Assembly (NCBI RefSeq): GCF_000233455.1
Contig: NZ_JH376429.1
Span: forward strand, 97,227-161,226
DNA: 64,000 nt
Origin: [Clostridium] citroniae WAL-17108
GTDB lineage: Bacteria; Bacillota; Clostridia; Lachnospirales; Lachnospiraceae
Direction: 5' to 3'
How positions within the stretch are numbered: the stretch's first letter is position 1; the number at the start of each line of letters is the position of its first letter. The notes under the pieces are model-generated. The model ran no database searches, was not told where the DNA came from, and saw only the letters and a list, made by a program, of their open reading frames with translations. A program made the position numbers and the translations under genes. Shown piece after piece: positions 32,631 to 38,596 of the stretch.

Positions 32631-32703
32631 GAACCAGTATCGGACTCGAACCGATTACCTCCACGGAAGTGTGGCGCTCTGCCAATGAGCTAACTGTTTC
32701 TCC
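32631..32703 (-). ncRNA. tRNA-like small RNA with unusual acceptor and anticodon arms
   Basis: Minus strand has TAGCTCATTGGCAGAGC (D arm), a T arm (ATCGG, TTCGAGT, CCGAT) and an end complementary to its start: GGAGAAACAGT pairs with ACTGGTTCTCT as an 11-bp helix with one A-G mismatch, longer than a 7-bp acceptor. Between the D and T arms there are only 20 bases instead of 22-23. The anticodon arm folds as CCAC, loop ACTTCC, GTGG, so about 3 bases are missing; the loop resembles tRNA-Gly (UCC). A T-rich run follows at once, and a promoter-like motif touches its first base. Either a decayed tRNA or a deliberate tRNA mimic. Confidence 0.65.
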
Positions 32704-32730
32704 ATAATAAGAATTGTAAATTTTGCGAAG
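32702..32730 (-). promoter_or_regulatory. phage promoter-like motif, copy 4
   Basis: Minus strand CTTCGCAAAATTTACA, ATTCT, TATTATGG. Its TATTATG abuts the GGAG that begins the tRNA-like RNA, implying a start site right at the motif end. Confidence 0.55.
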
Positions 32731-32731
32731 T

Positions 32732-32757
32732 AAAAAGAAAGAGCCATTGCTGGCTCA
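32732..32757 (-). terminator. intrinsic terminator (GAGCCA/TGGCTC)
   Basis: Minus strand GAGCCAGCAATGGCTC then TTTCTTTTTA, just after the 32764 stop codon. Confidence 0.8.
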
Positions 32758-32763
32758 ATCCTC

Positions 32764-32982
32764 TTAATTTAAACCGATTTTCTTCAGAATTTTCATGAGT
32801 TCTTCTTTACTCATATCTGCATCAATACTCACATGTACGTGCGCTTTCTCATCTGAAATCGAAGCATTCAACTCGTTTAACTGGATATCTACGTTATATC
32901 CAAGCTTTTTATGTAATACCCCTTTTGCTAATTTCGAAAGCAACATCCGTGTAAATTTTGAGTTGATTTTCATTTCGTCCAT
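32764..32982 (-). CDS. small conserved phage protein, unknown
   Basis: 72 residues. MKINSKFTRMLLSKLAKGVL, KKLGYNVDIQLNELNASISD, VHVSIDADMSKEELMKILKK. Looks like a compact alpha/beta domain; I recall the KKLGY-x-VDI-x-LNE pattern from other clostridial phages, without function. It is bounded by a promoter-like motif and a terminator. Confidence 0.6.
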   Translation of the reverse strand: MDEMKINSKFTRMLLSKLAKGVLHKKLGYNVDIQLNELNASISDEKAHVHVSIDADMSKEELMKILKKIGLN

Positions 32983-33015
32983 ACTCCTCTTCCTCCTCTC
33001 AAGATCTATCGGTTT

Positions 33016-33047
33016 CCATAAGAGAAGCTGTAAAAATCACGCAAAAA
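33016..33047 (-). promoter_or_regulatory. phage promoter-like motif, copy 5
   Basis: Minus strand TTTTTGCGTGATTTTTACA, GCTTC, TCTTATGGAAAC. Follows the terminator of the 33061-33195 gene directly and precedes the 32982 start by about 35 bases. Confidence 0.5.
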
Positions 33048-33069
33048 GAAAGAGTCCTTGTTAGGACTC
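33043..33069 (-). terminator. intrinsic terminator (GAGTCC/GGACTC)
   Basis: Minus strand GAGTCCTAACAAGGACTC then TTTCTTTTT; the loop contains the stop codon of the 33061-33195 gene. Confidence 0.8.
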
Positions 33070-33195
33070 GCTCTTATTGATAATGGTGATCTCTTCAATT
33101 TTCTTCTGGCGATCAAGCCAATCTTCGAATTCTTCTTTGTTTCTAAACTCTCGATAATCCTCGACTCCTGATCGCTTATACGTTATTTTAATCAT
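33061..33195 (-). CDS. 44-residue phage protein
   Basis: ATG 33195 after AAAGGAGAG: MIKITYKRSGVEDYREFRNK, EEFEDWLDRQKKIEEITIIN. A small alpha/beta-looking charged protein. Own promoter-like motif and terminator, with the stop in the terminator loop, argue that it is real. Unknown function. Confidence 0.6.
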   Translation of the reverse strand: MIKITYKRSGVEDYREFRNKEEFEDWLDRQKKIEEITIINKSES

Positions 33196-33209
33196 AAAAG
33201 TCACTCTCC

Positions 33210-33240
33210 TTTCACAATAGGAGATGTAATTTTAGCGGAC
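33210..33240 (-). promoter_or_regulatory. phage promoter-like motif, copy 6
   Basis: Minus strand GTCCGCTAAAATTACA, TCTCC, TATTGTGAAAGGAGA. Near-identical to copy 9 (35285-35315) over its last 20 bases. Confidence 0.55.
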
Positions 33241-33602
33241 TAAATATTTCTCCTGTCAAAAACAGTCTCCCATCGTTCCCTCTTAATCGGCTTCATTTTT
33301 AAAGCCCACATAATCTGACGAAGTGTCACAGTGGGATAAAGCCCGTCCGTAGCCATTCCGGAATGTGTATCAAAGTATTCTTTAAAACGAGGATGCAAAT
33401 ATAAATCATCCGTAATCCATGGGTCCACGTCTCCCCACCAGGTACTCTTTGTTTTCTCGTCAAATCTCTGCTGAATAACTGCCAGTCCCTTTTCTCCGAT
33501 TTGGAACAGCGTGCAGCAATGATAGACTGGATGGTCACAAAAATATACTTTTCCGTACATCGACAAATAGATGTTCGGTTTTTCATAATGGTATCGCATC
33601 AT
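33240..33602 (-). CDS. conserved phage/ICE protein of unknown function
   Basis: 120 residues. RYHYEKPNIYLSMYGKVYFC, DHPVYHCCTLFQIGEKGLAV, IQQRFDEKTKSTWWGDVDPW, GLYPTVTLRQIMWALKMKPI, RERWETVFDRR. A very recognisable family in clostridial phages and conjugative elements, so far unannotated. Cys/His positions in CDHPVYHCC might bind metal. TTGGAG before the ATG. Confidence 0.7.
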   Translation of the reverse strand: MMRYHYEKPNIYLSMYGKVYFCDHPVYHCCTLFQIGEKGLAVIQQRFDEKTKSTWWGDVDPWITDDLYLHPRFKEYFDTHSGMATDGLYPTVTLRQIMWALKMKPIKRERWETVFDRRNI

Positions 33603-33607
33603 TTATT

Positions 33608-33642
33608 CTCCAAAAAGAAAAAGCCTATGCCGAAGCATAGAC
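33608..33642 (-). terminator. intrinsic terminator with TTCG tetraloop
   Basis: Minus strand GTCTATGC-TTCG-GCATAGGC then TTTTTCTTTTT, after the 33661 stop codon. Confidence 0.9.
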
Positions 33643-33660
33643 CTTCTCTTAATAATATTT

Positions 33661-33975
33661 TTAGTCATCAAATAGCTTACATGACGTTTTGCAATACGGA
33701 TATGGTCCTCCGCAGGCTCTGCATCCGGCTGGCGGAATATCTCCTTGTTCCATATCGAGCATTTCTTCCGTCCATTCTACTTCTTCATCGGACTCATACT
33801 CGTAATCCTCTTCGTCCACCTTTAATCCACACGATGGACAGATATAAATTCCGCATCCAGTCTTCGGATCTTCTGTTTGCCTCATGACGGCTCCACACCG
33901 ATTGCAAATCGCATATCCGTTATTCAGGTACTCAATCAATTCAATACCTTCGGGTTTGATAATTTTGTAGCTCAT
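33661..33975 (-). CDS. zinc-ribbon phage protein
   Basis: 104 residues from ATG 33975 (AAAGGAGATAA); the longer upstream frame has no ribosome site. IICNRCGAVM-type ribbon (CNRCG ... CPSCG), a very acidic middle (DYEYESDEEVEWTEEML) and a second Cys cluster at the end (CRACGGPYPYCKTSC). Possible adaptor or transcription-modulating protein; no family name. Two candidate promoters upstream: the phage motif at 34077-34107 and a sigma-A-like one at 34015-34044. Confidence 0.65.
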   Translation of the reverse strand: MSYKIIKPEGIELIEYLNNGYAICNRCGAVMRQTEDPKTGCGIYICPSCGLKVDEEDYEYESDEEVEWTEEMLDMEQGDIPPAGCRACGGPYPYCKTSCKLFDD

Positions 33976-34014
33976 AAATATTATCTCCTTTCGTTTTTCG
34001 AAAGAACCGCTATT

Positions 34015-34044
34015 ATTGTACGGTTTCTTCCGGTGTACGGTCAA
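34015..34044 (-). promoter_or_regulatory. sigma-A-like promoter
   Basis: Minus strand TTGACC, 18 bases, TACAAT. Drives the zinc-ribbon gene; it would allow host polymerase to read this gene independently of the phage motif. Confidence 0.6.
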
Positions 34045-34076
34045 GAGACAAAGAGCTCTTTGTAGCATCTCCTTTC

Positions 34077-34107
34077 CATAATAGCGTCTGTAAAAATCAC
34101 GCAAAAA
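34077..34107 (-). promoter_or_regulatory. phage promoter-like motif, copy 7
   Basis: Minus strand TTTTGCGTGATTTTTACA, GACGC, TATTATGGAAAGGAG. Shares its first 18 bases with copy 5. Confidence 0.55.
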
Positions 34108-34155
34108 CGAAGAGGACATGTGTAAATCACGCCCTCCTCATTTCTGACCGGTTAA

Positions 34156-34623
34156 TTATTTCTTTGTCGGTCTAAAACGATTGAATAATCCTCTGAATGT
34201 TGTTGAGGTATAGGTTCCCGTTTCTTCAAACTTGAATCCTTTCCGCATCCAGATACCATAGAACATTATCGGTATGAGAAGTTCTGCCGCTGCAATCCCC
34301 AGTTTGAAATATCGATCCTTCACTTGCTCGTCAAGCTGAGAACGCTTATACTGCTCATCCTGTACGTCGGCTTTGATCTGTTCGTCCAACTGAGATTTCT
34401 TAATCTCATTCTCCCGGACATTTGCTTCACTTTCCAACGTACGCCGGCTTCGCTTATCCTCTGCGTCCAGCTCACTTTTGGTTTCCTCGATTCTCAAACG
34501 GTAGAGTTTTGCCAGATCCTCTATAGCCTTTGATTTCTCTTCGCTACCCGAATCCAGAGAAGATATTGCTTGAATTTCCGCTGCTATCTCCTCATTCAAC
34601 AATTCTTTGATGTTTTCACTCAT
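34156..34623 (-). CDS. coiled-coil membrane protein, unknown
   Basis: 155 residues. Long charged coiled coil with an internal repeat (KKSQLDEQIKADVQ / KRSQLDEQVKDRYF), then a hydrophobic segment (LGIAAAELLIPIMFYGIWMR) and a basic Thr-rich tail. Cytoplasmic coil anchored by one C-terminal helix. AAAGGAG start signal. No family recognised. Confidence 0.6.
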   Translation of the reverse strand: MSENIKELLNEEIAAEIQAISSLDSGSEEKSKAIEDLAKLYRLRIEETKSELDAEDKRSRRTLESEANVRENEIKKSQLDEQIKADVQDEQYKRSQLDEQVKDRYFKLGIAAAELLIPIMFYGIWMRKGFKFEETGTYTSTTFRGLFNRFRPTKK

Positions 34624-34656
34624 TTTAGTTCTCCTTTCGTGAATTCATTAACTGCT

Positions 34657-34684
34657 CCATAAAAGGACTTGTTATTCGTGCGAA
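34657..34684 (-). promoter_or_regulatory. phage promoter-like motif, copy 8
   Basis: Minus strand TTCGCACGAATAACA, AGTCC, TTTTATGGAG. Upstream of the coiled-coil gene; overlaps the end of the next gene. Confidence 0.45.
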
Positions 34685-34896
34685 ATATAATTTTTGATGT
34701 TGACTTTCAAGACTACATATCTTTTCTTATATATCGCATCCGCTCCCTTATGGGACAGCTCCAAAAACAAATAAGGTCCGCTGTCCGGATCGGATTGATC
34801 AACCCGCAGCGAACCAACGACATCCCTTCGGAATACCTGTCGTCCGAAGACAATTCCGATAACAATACCAACGATAATGCAAATAACCAGCTCCAT
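34672..34896 (-). CDS. small conserved phage membrane protein
   Basis: 74 residues. N-terminal membrane segment (MELVICIIVGIVIGIVFGRQ), then GSLRVDQSDPDSGPYLFLEL and RYVVLKVNIKNYISHE. The LRVD-x-SDPD-x-GPYLFLEL block is a recurring sequence in clostridial phages with no known function. The 143 bases upstream (34897-35039) hold a terminator but no clear promoter. Confidence 0.65.
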   Translation of the reverse strand: MELVICIIVGIVIGIVFGRQVFRRDVVGSLRVDQSDPDSGPYLFLELSHKGADAIYKKRYVVLKVNIKNYISHE

Positions 34897-35007
34897 ATTT
34901 TGTTCTTCCTTTCAAAAACCTTTTTCCAGATTTCCCACCCGGGATTTTTTCAAATATCAACATAGCATGTCTTTCGGATACCTTGGTACTGTGTTTTAAC
35001 CTAGGAT

Positions 35008-35034
35008 AAAAAAGAAAGAGCCATTGCTGGCTCA
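35008..35034 (-). terminator. intrinsic terminator (GAGCCA/TGGCTC)
   Basis: Minus strand GAGCCAGCAATGGCTC, TTTCTTTTTT. Nearly identical to the one at 32732-32757. Confidence 0.8.
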
Positions 35035-35039
35035 ATCTC

Positions 35040-35270
35040 TTAAAATTTAGTAACCCCTTCCCGTTCAAATGTTTCTAAAACCTTCGCTGTTAAAGATTCA
35101 TACTCATCTGGGTAAAACTTTGCTATTGATTTTTGGCACGCCGTGATACCTTTTTGGTAGCTATAACTCGCTAACAATCCAATACCGCAACACGCACATA
35201 CCCCAGCCGCAAACAGTCTACCAATTTGTTGTTTTCTAATTTTCGCGTTGATTTTCATAAGTTCTTCCAT
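35040..35270 (-). CDS. single-pass membrane protein, unknown
   Basis: 76 residues. Basic N-terminus (MKINAKIRKQQIGRLF), membrane helix with several Cys (AAGVCACCGIGLLASYSYQK), then a helical tail (YESLTAKVLETFEREGV). AAAGGAGAG before the ATG, promoter-like copy 9 before that, terminator after. Unknown function. Confidence 0.6.
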   Translation of the reverse strand: MEELMKINAKIRKQQIGRLFAAGVCACCGIGLLASYSYQKGITACQKSIAKFYPDEYESLTAKVLETFEREGVTKF

Positions 35271-35284
35271 TATGTGTCACTCTC

Positions 35285-35315
35285 CTTTCACAATAGGAGA
35301 TGTTATTTCTGCGTT
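35285..35315 (-). promoter_or_regulatory. phage promoter-like motif, copy 9
   Basis: Minus strand GAACGCAGAAATAACA, TCTCC, TATTGTGAAAGGAGAG. Overlaps the end of the upstream zinc-ribbon gene. Confidence 0.55.
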
Positions 35316-35512
35316 CCTTCGCCCTCATACACGATCTTCTTTCTCATGTCGGACCAGGCAATATATCGCTCTTTCCGACACACGGGGCAATGGAATTTAC
35401 ACACCTTTCCTCCGATATCCACCACCTCTTTGCTGTCCGCCTCCAATCGACTTTGACAATTCGGACAGTTGAAGCGATAGACTTTTTTGACTGCTATGTC
35501 TACAATCTTCAT
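35303..35512 (-). CDS. zinc-ribbon phage protein
   Basis: 69 residues. YRFNCPNCQSRLEADSKEVV and KFHCPVCRKERYIAWSDM give a C-x2-C ... C-x2-C ribbon. Typical of small phage transcription or DNA-binding adaptors; no specific family. Overlaps the stop region of its upstream neighbour, so translated as a pair. Confidence 0.65.
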   Translation of the reverse strand: MKIVDIAVKKVYRFNCPNCQSRLEADSKEVVDIGGKVCKFHCPVCRKERYIAWSDMRKKIVYEGEGTQK

Positions 35513-35513
35513 T

Positions 35514-35933
35514 TCAATCCCTCACTTTATTCAGTAACCAGAAGAATCGTCTGTACAAGTTGTAATAAACATCCTTGCAGCATGGAATATTTAACCTAGC
35601 TTTCAATATATCGTAGGACCATCCCTCGGTTACTCCTTTTAAAATGTAAGTGGATAACTCTGCATCTGTCGCAATCGCCGCTTGCTCGACCGTCTTCATA
35701 CGCTCTAAATAGTGAGATCGAGCTTCTGCACATCGAGCAGTCGGATCGCCAACCACCCCGTTCTTTGAAAATACTTCCATATCAGAAGGCCGCCGGCTAA
35801 GCCCATCCAGGGCGGCGTATGCTTTCTTCCATATCGGATACTGTAAACAGAAATGCTTCAGTTCATAGTAGCGATGACGTTCAATCCAATATGGATTTTT
35901 CTCAGATAATTCCGGGCGAATCGTTGTTCCCAT
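35514..35933 (-). CDS. phage regulatory-type protein, ArpU/RinA-like pattern
   Basis: 139 residues from ATG 35933 (AAGGAGAG). LKHFCLQYPIWKKAYAALDG, RCAEARSHYLERMKTVEQAA, LSTYILKGVTEGWSYDILKA, then CCKDVYYNLYRRFFWLLNKV. The final I-P-C-x-x-D-x-Y-Y-x-x-x-R-R-F-F-W-L-L motif is common in phage proteins resembling late-gene regulators of the ArpU/RinA kind; assignment by pattern only. Confidence 0.5.
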   Translation of the reverse strand: MGTTIRPELSEKNPYWIERHRYYELKHFCLQYPIWKKAYAALDGLSRRPSDMEVFSKNGVVGDPTARCAEARSHYLERMKTVEQAAIATDAELSTYILKGVTEGWSYDILKARLNIPCCKDVYYNLYRRFFWLLNKVRD

Positions 35934-35934
35934 A

Positions 35935-36186
35935 TTAACGCTTCTCTCCTTTCCATAAATATCCGGTTTCTTCCCAGAGCCGCTTCGGAGAAATATAAAA
36001 GTTAATGCGTCCATACTTCGAATTCATCTCTTCAATGTTGGTAATCAACTTTCCGTTTCTAGTAGCCTTTCCAATAGGAAGCCATCCGGATATGATACCG
36101 GCTCGAACCCAGGAAGCATCTTTCCCATACACCCTGGCAACGACCGCTACCGGAACAGACCCCGGCGCAAATATAATTTCTTCCAT
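35935..36186 (-). CDS. excisionase-like HTH protein
   Basis: 83 residues. VPVAVVARVYGKDASWVRAG, IISGWLPIGKATRNGKLITN, GRINFYISPKRLWEETGYLW: the winged-helix 'vygKdxxxVRxGiixGwlPiG ... YISPK' layout used by small phage/ICE excisionase-like proteins. Being the last minus gene before the integrase end of the element, it is the best candidate for the directionality factor. GGAGG start; next gene overlaps. Confidence 0.6.
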   Translation of the reverse strand: MEEIIFAPGSVPVAVVARVYGKDASWVRAGIISGWLPIGKATRNGKLITNIEEMNSKYGRINFYISPKRLWEETGYLWKGEKR

Positions 36187-36263
36187 TGGCTGTTACCTCC
36201 TTTCAACGGCTATTCTAGGATAAGAACCGCAATTTGTTAAAACAACCTCGGTGGCTATTTACA

Positions 36264-36292
36264 TTGACTGAATGAAAAACCACAGTTAGAAT
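36264..36292 (+). promoter_or_regulatory. sigma-A promoter of the plus-strand small gene
   Basis: TTGACT (36264-36269), 17 bases, TAGAAT (36287-36292), about 50 bases before the 36343 start. Confidence 0.7.
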
Positions 36293-36342
36293 GTAAAGTA
36301 TCGAAAGGAGAACTATTTTTAAAGGGATGGAGGTGATGGTCA

Positions 36343-36486
36343 TTGGTCAAAAAGCAGTACGTCTCTTATTCTAAGTGCTTTAAGCCGAAAGAGGAATCCA
36401 AACTTTTACCCGAGTACCTGGTTTTCCTTCTGAAGAATAAAGACACCAAAAAGCCTATGAATTACAGGCAATGCTACACAAAGTAA
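36343..36486 (+). CDS. 47-residue phage protein on plus strand
   Basis: TTG start behind GGAGGTGATGGTCA. MVKKQYVSYSKCFKPKEESK, LLPEYLVFLLKNKDTKKPMN, YRQCYTK. Basic, two Cys. It has its own sigma-A promoter and terminator and opposes every other phage gene except the integrase, so it may be expressed in the lysogen. No family recognised; the RNA rather than the peptide could be the product. Confidence 0.5.
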   Translation: MVKKQYVSYSKCFKPKEESKLLPEYLVFLLKNKDTKKPMNYRQCYTK

Positions 36487-36494
36487 TTCATCAC

Positions 36495-36527
36495 GAGAAG
36501 CCGCCACCAACGGCTTCTTTTGATTTT
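36495..36527 (+). terminator. intrinsic terminator of plus-strand unit
   Basis: AGAAGCC, GCCACCAAC loop, GGCTTCT followed by TTTGATTTTT. Confidence 0.85.
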
Positions 36528-36570
36528 TAACCATTCTCCCCATCCCTTTAAAAATAGTTCTCCAAACGAT

Positions 36571-36598
36571 AAAAAAGAAAGAGCCCTTGTTAGGACTC
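36571..36598 (-). terminator. intrinsic terminator (GAGTCC/GGGCTC type)
   Basis: Minus strand GAGTCCTAACAAGGGCTC then TTTCTTTTTT; identical core to 31221-31247; holds the stop codon of the 36590 gene. Confidence 0.8.
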
Positions 36599-36748
36599 CA
36601 TTCTCTTGAAATACAATTTTTGTAGTTTTGCTCTCATTCTTGTCAATTCAATTTGAATCGCTTCTGCCTGACCAAAATTCTTACATCGTAAAAGCATATC
36701 CTCGAATATACGAATCTTAGTTTGTAAGTGCTTTTCCTCTTTTGACAT
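36590..36748 (-). CDS. 52-residue coiled-coil protein
   Basis: ATG at 36748 with AAAGGAG. MSKEEKHLQTKIRIFEDMLL, RCKNFGQAEAIQIELTRMRA, KLQKLYFKRMES: one long helix with heptad spacing. Stop codon in the terminator. Unknown function. Confidence 0.6.
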   Translation of the reverse strand: MSKEEKHLQTKIRIFEDMLLRCKNFGQAEAIQIELTRMRAKLQKLYFKRMES

Positions 36749-36772
36749 CCTGAATCTCCTTTCGATTTTGTC

Positions 36773-36801
36773 TTTCACAAAAGGAGTTGTAATTCTTGCG
36801 A
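36773..36801 (-). promoter_or_regulatory. phage promoter-like motif, copy 10
   Basis: Minus strand ATTCGCAAGAATTACA, ACTCC, TTTTGTGAAAG. Overlaps the last codons of the upstream zinc-ribbon gene. Confidence 0.5.
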
Positions 36802-37092
36802 ATTCTTCCATCGAGCCATCGTCATCTCGCATGGATAATCTTCATATCCATATGTCTCGCAGGTAATGAATCCCTCTAGTACGCCACGAATCACTTCGGC
36901 TTCGTACTGCTTATAAGGGGAAATATAATCCGGCAATTCTCTGCGTATCTGTCCGCAGGAAGGACAACGAAACCGATTTACTTTTACCCATGAAGTTTTT
37001 CTTCCTTTAGTCCGAACAATTCTCAATACATTATCGTACCTCTTTAACCTTACTCCGCAATTCCGGCAGGTTAATTCCTCATTGCTAACCAT
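36775..37092 (-). CDS. DUF6431-like zinc-ribbon protein
   Basis: 105 residues. LTCRNCGVRLKRYDNVLRIV, VKVNRFRCPSCGQIRRELPD, ISPYKQYEAEVIRGVLEG. The CRNCG...CPSCGxxRRELPDyIxPYKqYE layout matches DUF6431, found in transposon/phage accessory proteins and likely DNA binding. First minus-strand gene from the right end; its ribosome site AAAGGGATGG is the third copy of the 36307 repeat. Confidence 0.7.
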   Translation of the reverse strand: MVSNEELTCRNCGVRLKRYDNVLRIVRTKGRKTSWVKVNRFRCPSCGQIRRELPDYISPYKQYEAEVIRGVLEGFITCETYGYEDYPCEMTMARWKNSQELQLLL

Positions 37093-37116
37093 ATATCCAT
37101 CCCTTTAAAAAGTTTA

Positions 37117-37155
37117 AGTGTAGGAGTTGACAATTCCTACACTATCATATATGAT
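37117..37155 (+). promoter_or_regulatory. integrase promoter with palindromic operator/arm site
   Basis: TTGACA (37127-37132), 17 bases, TATGAT (37150-37155). The -35 is inside a palindrome AGTGTAGGA ... TCCTACACT (37117-37125 / 37135-37143). The same AGTGTAGG recurs after the integrase, so these may be integrase arm sites giving autoregulation. Confidence 0.7.
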
Positions 37156-37223
37156 TACTAATGATAAATCAACCTTGCCGCACAAAAATCTCGATTTATA
37201 AAATATTTAAGGAGGTATTGAGA

Positions 37224-38474
37224 ATGTTGATAAAATGCCCCGAGTGTGATCTACAGGTTAGCGATAAAGCTACTTTCTGCCCGCATTGTGGCTATCCGCT
37301 ACAACCCGATATCAAACAACGAAAGCCTCGAAGCAAAAATAACAAGCGAAGGCGACTTCCTAACGGTTTCGGACAGATAAGCGAAATCAAAAATCGGAAT
37401 CTCAGGAACCCCTTTCGAGCTATGGTCACAGTTGGAAAGACATCCACCGGACGTCCAATATGTAAACCATTAAAACCGGAGTCATATTTTCCAACGTACA
37501 ATGATGCATATACGGCCCTGGTGGAATACAATAAAAACCCGTATGATCTGGAACCAGATATTACGATAAAGGAACTGTATGAAAAATGGCTCAGTGAATA
37601 CTTAAAAGATGCATCTGATACTTATATACGTTCTGTAAATTCCGCATGGACATATTGTTCTTCCATATACGATATGCGCGCAAAAGATGTTAGGGCTCGA
37701 CACATTAAAGGATGTATGGAAGAGGGATTTCGAATCGAAACGAGAGGAAAAAAGAAAGGAGAAAAAATCCATCCATCGCCAAGTACAAAATCCAGAATAA
37801 AATCTTTATTTAATACTATGTTTGACTACGCTCTTGAGTATGAAATCGTTCCTATGAATTATGCAAGAACATTTGAAATTTCTGGAGACATTATTGTTGA
37901 AATAGAGAAAAACAAGAAAAAACACTTTCCATTTACCGATGATGAAATGAAAGTTTTGTGGCAAAATGTTGATAATGTAAAATTTGCTGATTGGATTCTC
38001 ATTCAATGTTATATGGGTTGGCGCCCGCAAGAACTCGCTACCTTACGGTTGGACGAGGTCAATTTAGAAAAAAGGTATATGCAAGCTGGAATGAAGACAG
38101 AAGCAGGGAAGCAACGGATAGTTCCTATTCATCCAAGAATCCTAAAATTCGTTGAACGTAATTATAAATTTGCAATTTCTATCAATAGTGAATATCTTTT
38201 TAATGATAAAGGACAGACACATTCCGGTTCCTGGTCTGTAACGTACGACAAATACGCTAATCGTTTTGAAAAAGTGATTAGTCAATTGAATCTAAACCCG
38301 AATCATAGACCTCATGATCCACGAACAACCTTTGTTACGATGGGGAAAAAATCCGGTATGGATGAGTATGCACTTAAAGAAATGGTTGGACATACCATAC
38401 AAGACATAACAGAATCTACTTATACTGTCCGCGATTTGGAATGGCTGAGAGAAGATATAGAAAAAATAAAATAG
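37224..38474 (+). CDS. int: tyrosine site-specific integrase with N-terminal zinc ribbon
   Basis: 416 residues from ATG 37224 (AAGGAGG upstream). Starts MLIKCPECDLQVSDKATFCP, HCGYPL, a zinc ribbon before the usual arm-binding region (RRRLPNGFGQISEIKNRNLR ... YNDAYTALVEYNKNPYDLE), then a SAM-like core-binding domain and catalytic domain: GWRPQELATLRLDEV (Arg I), GKQRIVPIHP (Lys), HRPHDPRTTF (HxxR), MVGHTIQDITESTYT (His and nucleophile Tyr). All catalytic residues are present, so the element should be able to integrate. Only large plus-strand phage gene. Confidence 0.92.
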   Translation: MLIKCPECDLQVSDKATFCPHCGYPLQPDIKQRKPRSKNNKRRRLPNGFGQISEIKNRNLRNPFRAMVTVGKTSTGRPICKPLKPESYFPTYNDAYTALVEYNKNPYDLEPDITIKELYEKWLSEYLKDASDTYIRSVNSAWTYCSSIYDMRAKDVRARHIKGCMEEGFRIETRGKKKGEKIHPSPSTKSRIKSLFNTMFDYALEYEIVPMNYARTFEISGDIIVEIEKNKKKHFPFTDDEMKVLWQNVDNVKFADWILIQCYMGWRPQELATLRLDEVNLEKRYMQAGMKTEAGKQRIVPIHPRILKFVERNYKFAISINSEYLFNDKGQTHSGSWSVTYDKYANRFEKVISQLNLNPNHRPHDPRTTFVTMGKKSGMDEYALKEMVGHTIQDITESTYTVRDLEWLREDIEKIK

Positions 38475-38483
38475 CTTGTTTTT

Positions 38484-38596
38484 AGTGTAGGAATATGGGT
38501 GTAGAAGTAGTGTAGGGATAATGTATGAGTTACATACATTTCCCTACTTTTTTCTACTTTTAACAACATCTTAAATCCTTAATTTTACTGGATTTC
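38484..38596. other. right attachment region (candidate attR) with arm-type repeats
   Basis: AGTGTAGGA at 38484-38492 and AGTGTAGGG at 38509-38517, with a degenerate GGTGTAGAA between, match the palindrome before int. Phage-type composition gives way to the chromosomal GGGtGRT gene at 38597, whose 3' end is intact. The crossover core cannot be fixed without the left end. Confidence 0.45.
38512..38555 (+). terminator. integrase terminator
   Basis: GTAGGGA, AATGTATG, AGTTA loop, CATACATT, TCCCTAC, then TTTTTTCTAC. A 15-bp near-perfect stem. Confidence 0.85.

Larger units (their letters stand above)
36307..36563. repeat. 24-bp perfect inverted repeat around a plus-strand unit
   Basis: GGAGAACTATTTTTAAAGGG plus ATGG at 36307-36330 is exactly inverted at 36540-36563; similarity continues outward (TATCG) and inward (GATGG). 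A third partial copy (TTTTTAAAGGGATGGA) sits before the gene at 36775-37092. Both arms end in a ribosome-site-like GGAGG/GGGGAG and face each other, so each arm could initiate translation inward: TTG 36343 on plus, and a 42-codon frame starting MVKNQKKPLV on minus. Confidence 0.7.

Noticed and set aside
29196..36801. Reading the shared motif as ordinary sigma-70 -35/-10
   Set aside because: TTACA and TATTRTG are only about 5 bases apart and no consistent -35 lies 17 bases upstream; ordinary sigma-A sites here (34015, 36264, 37127) look different.
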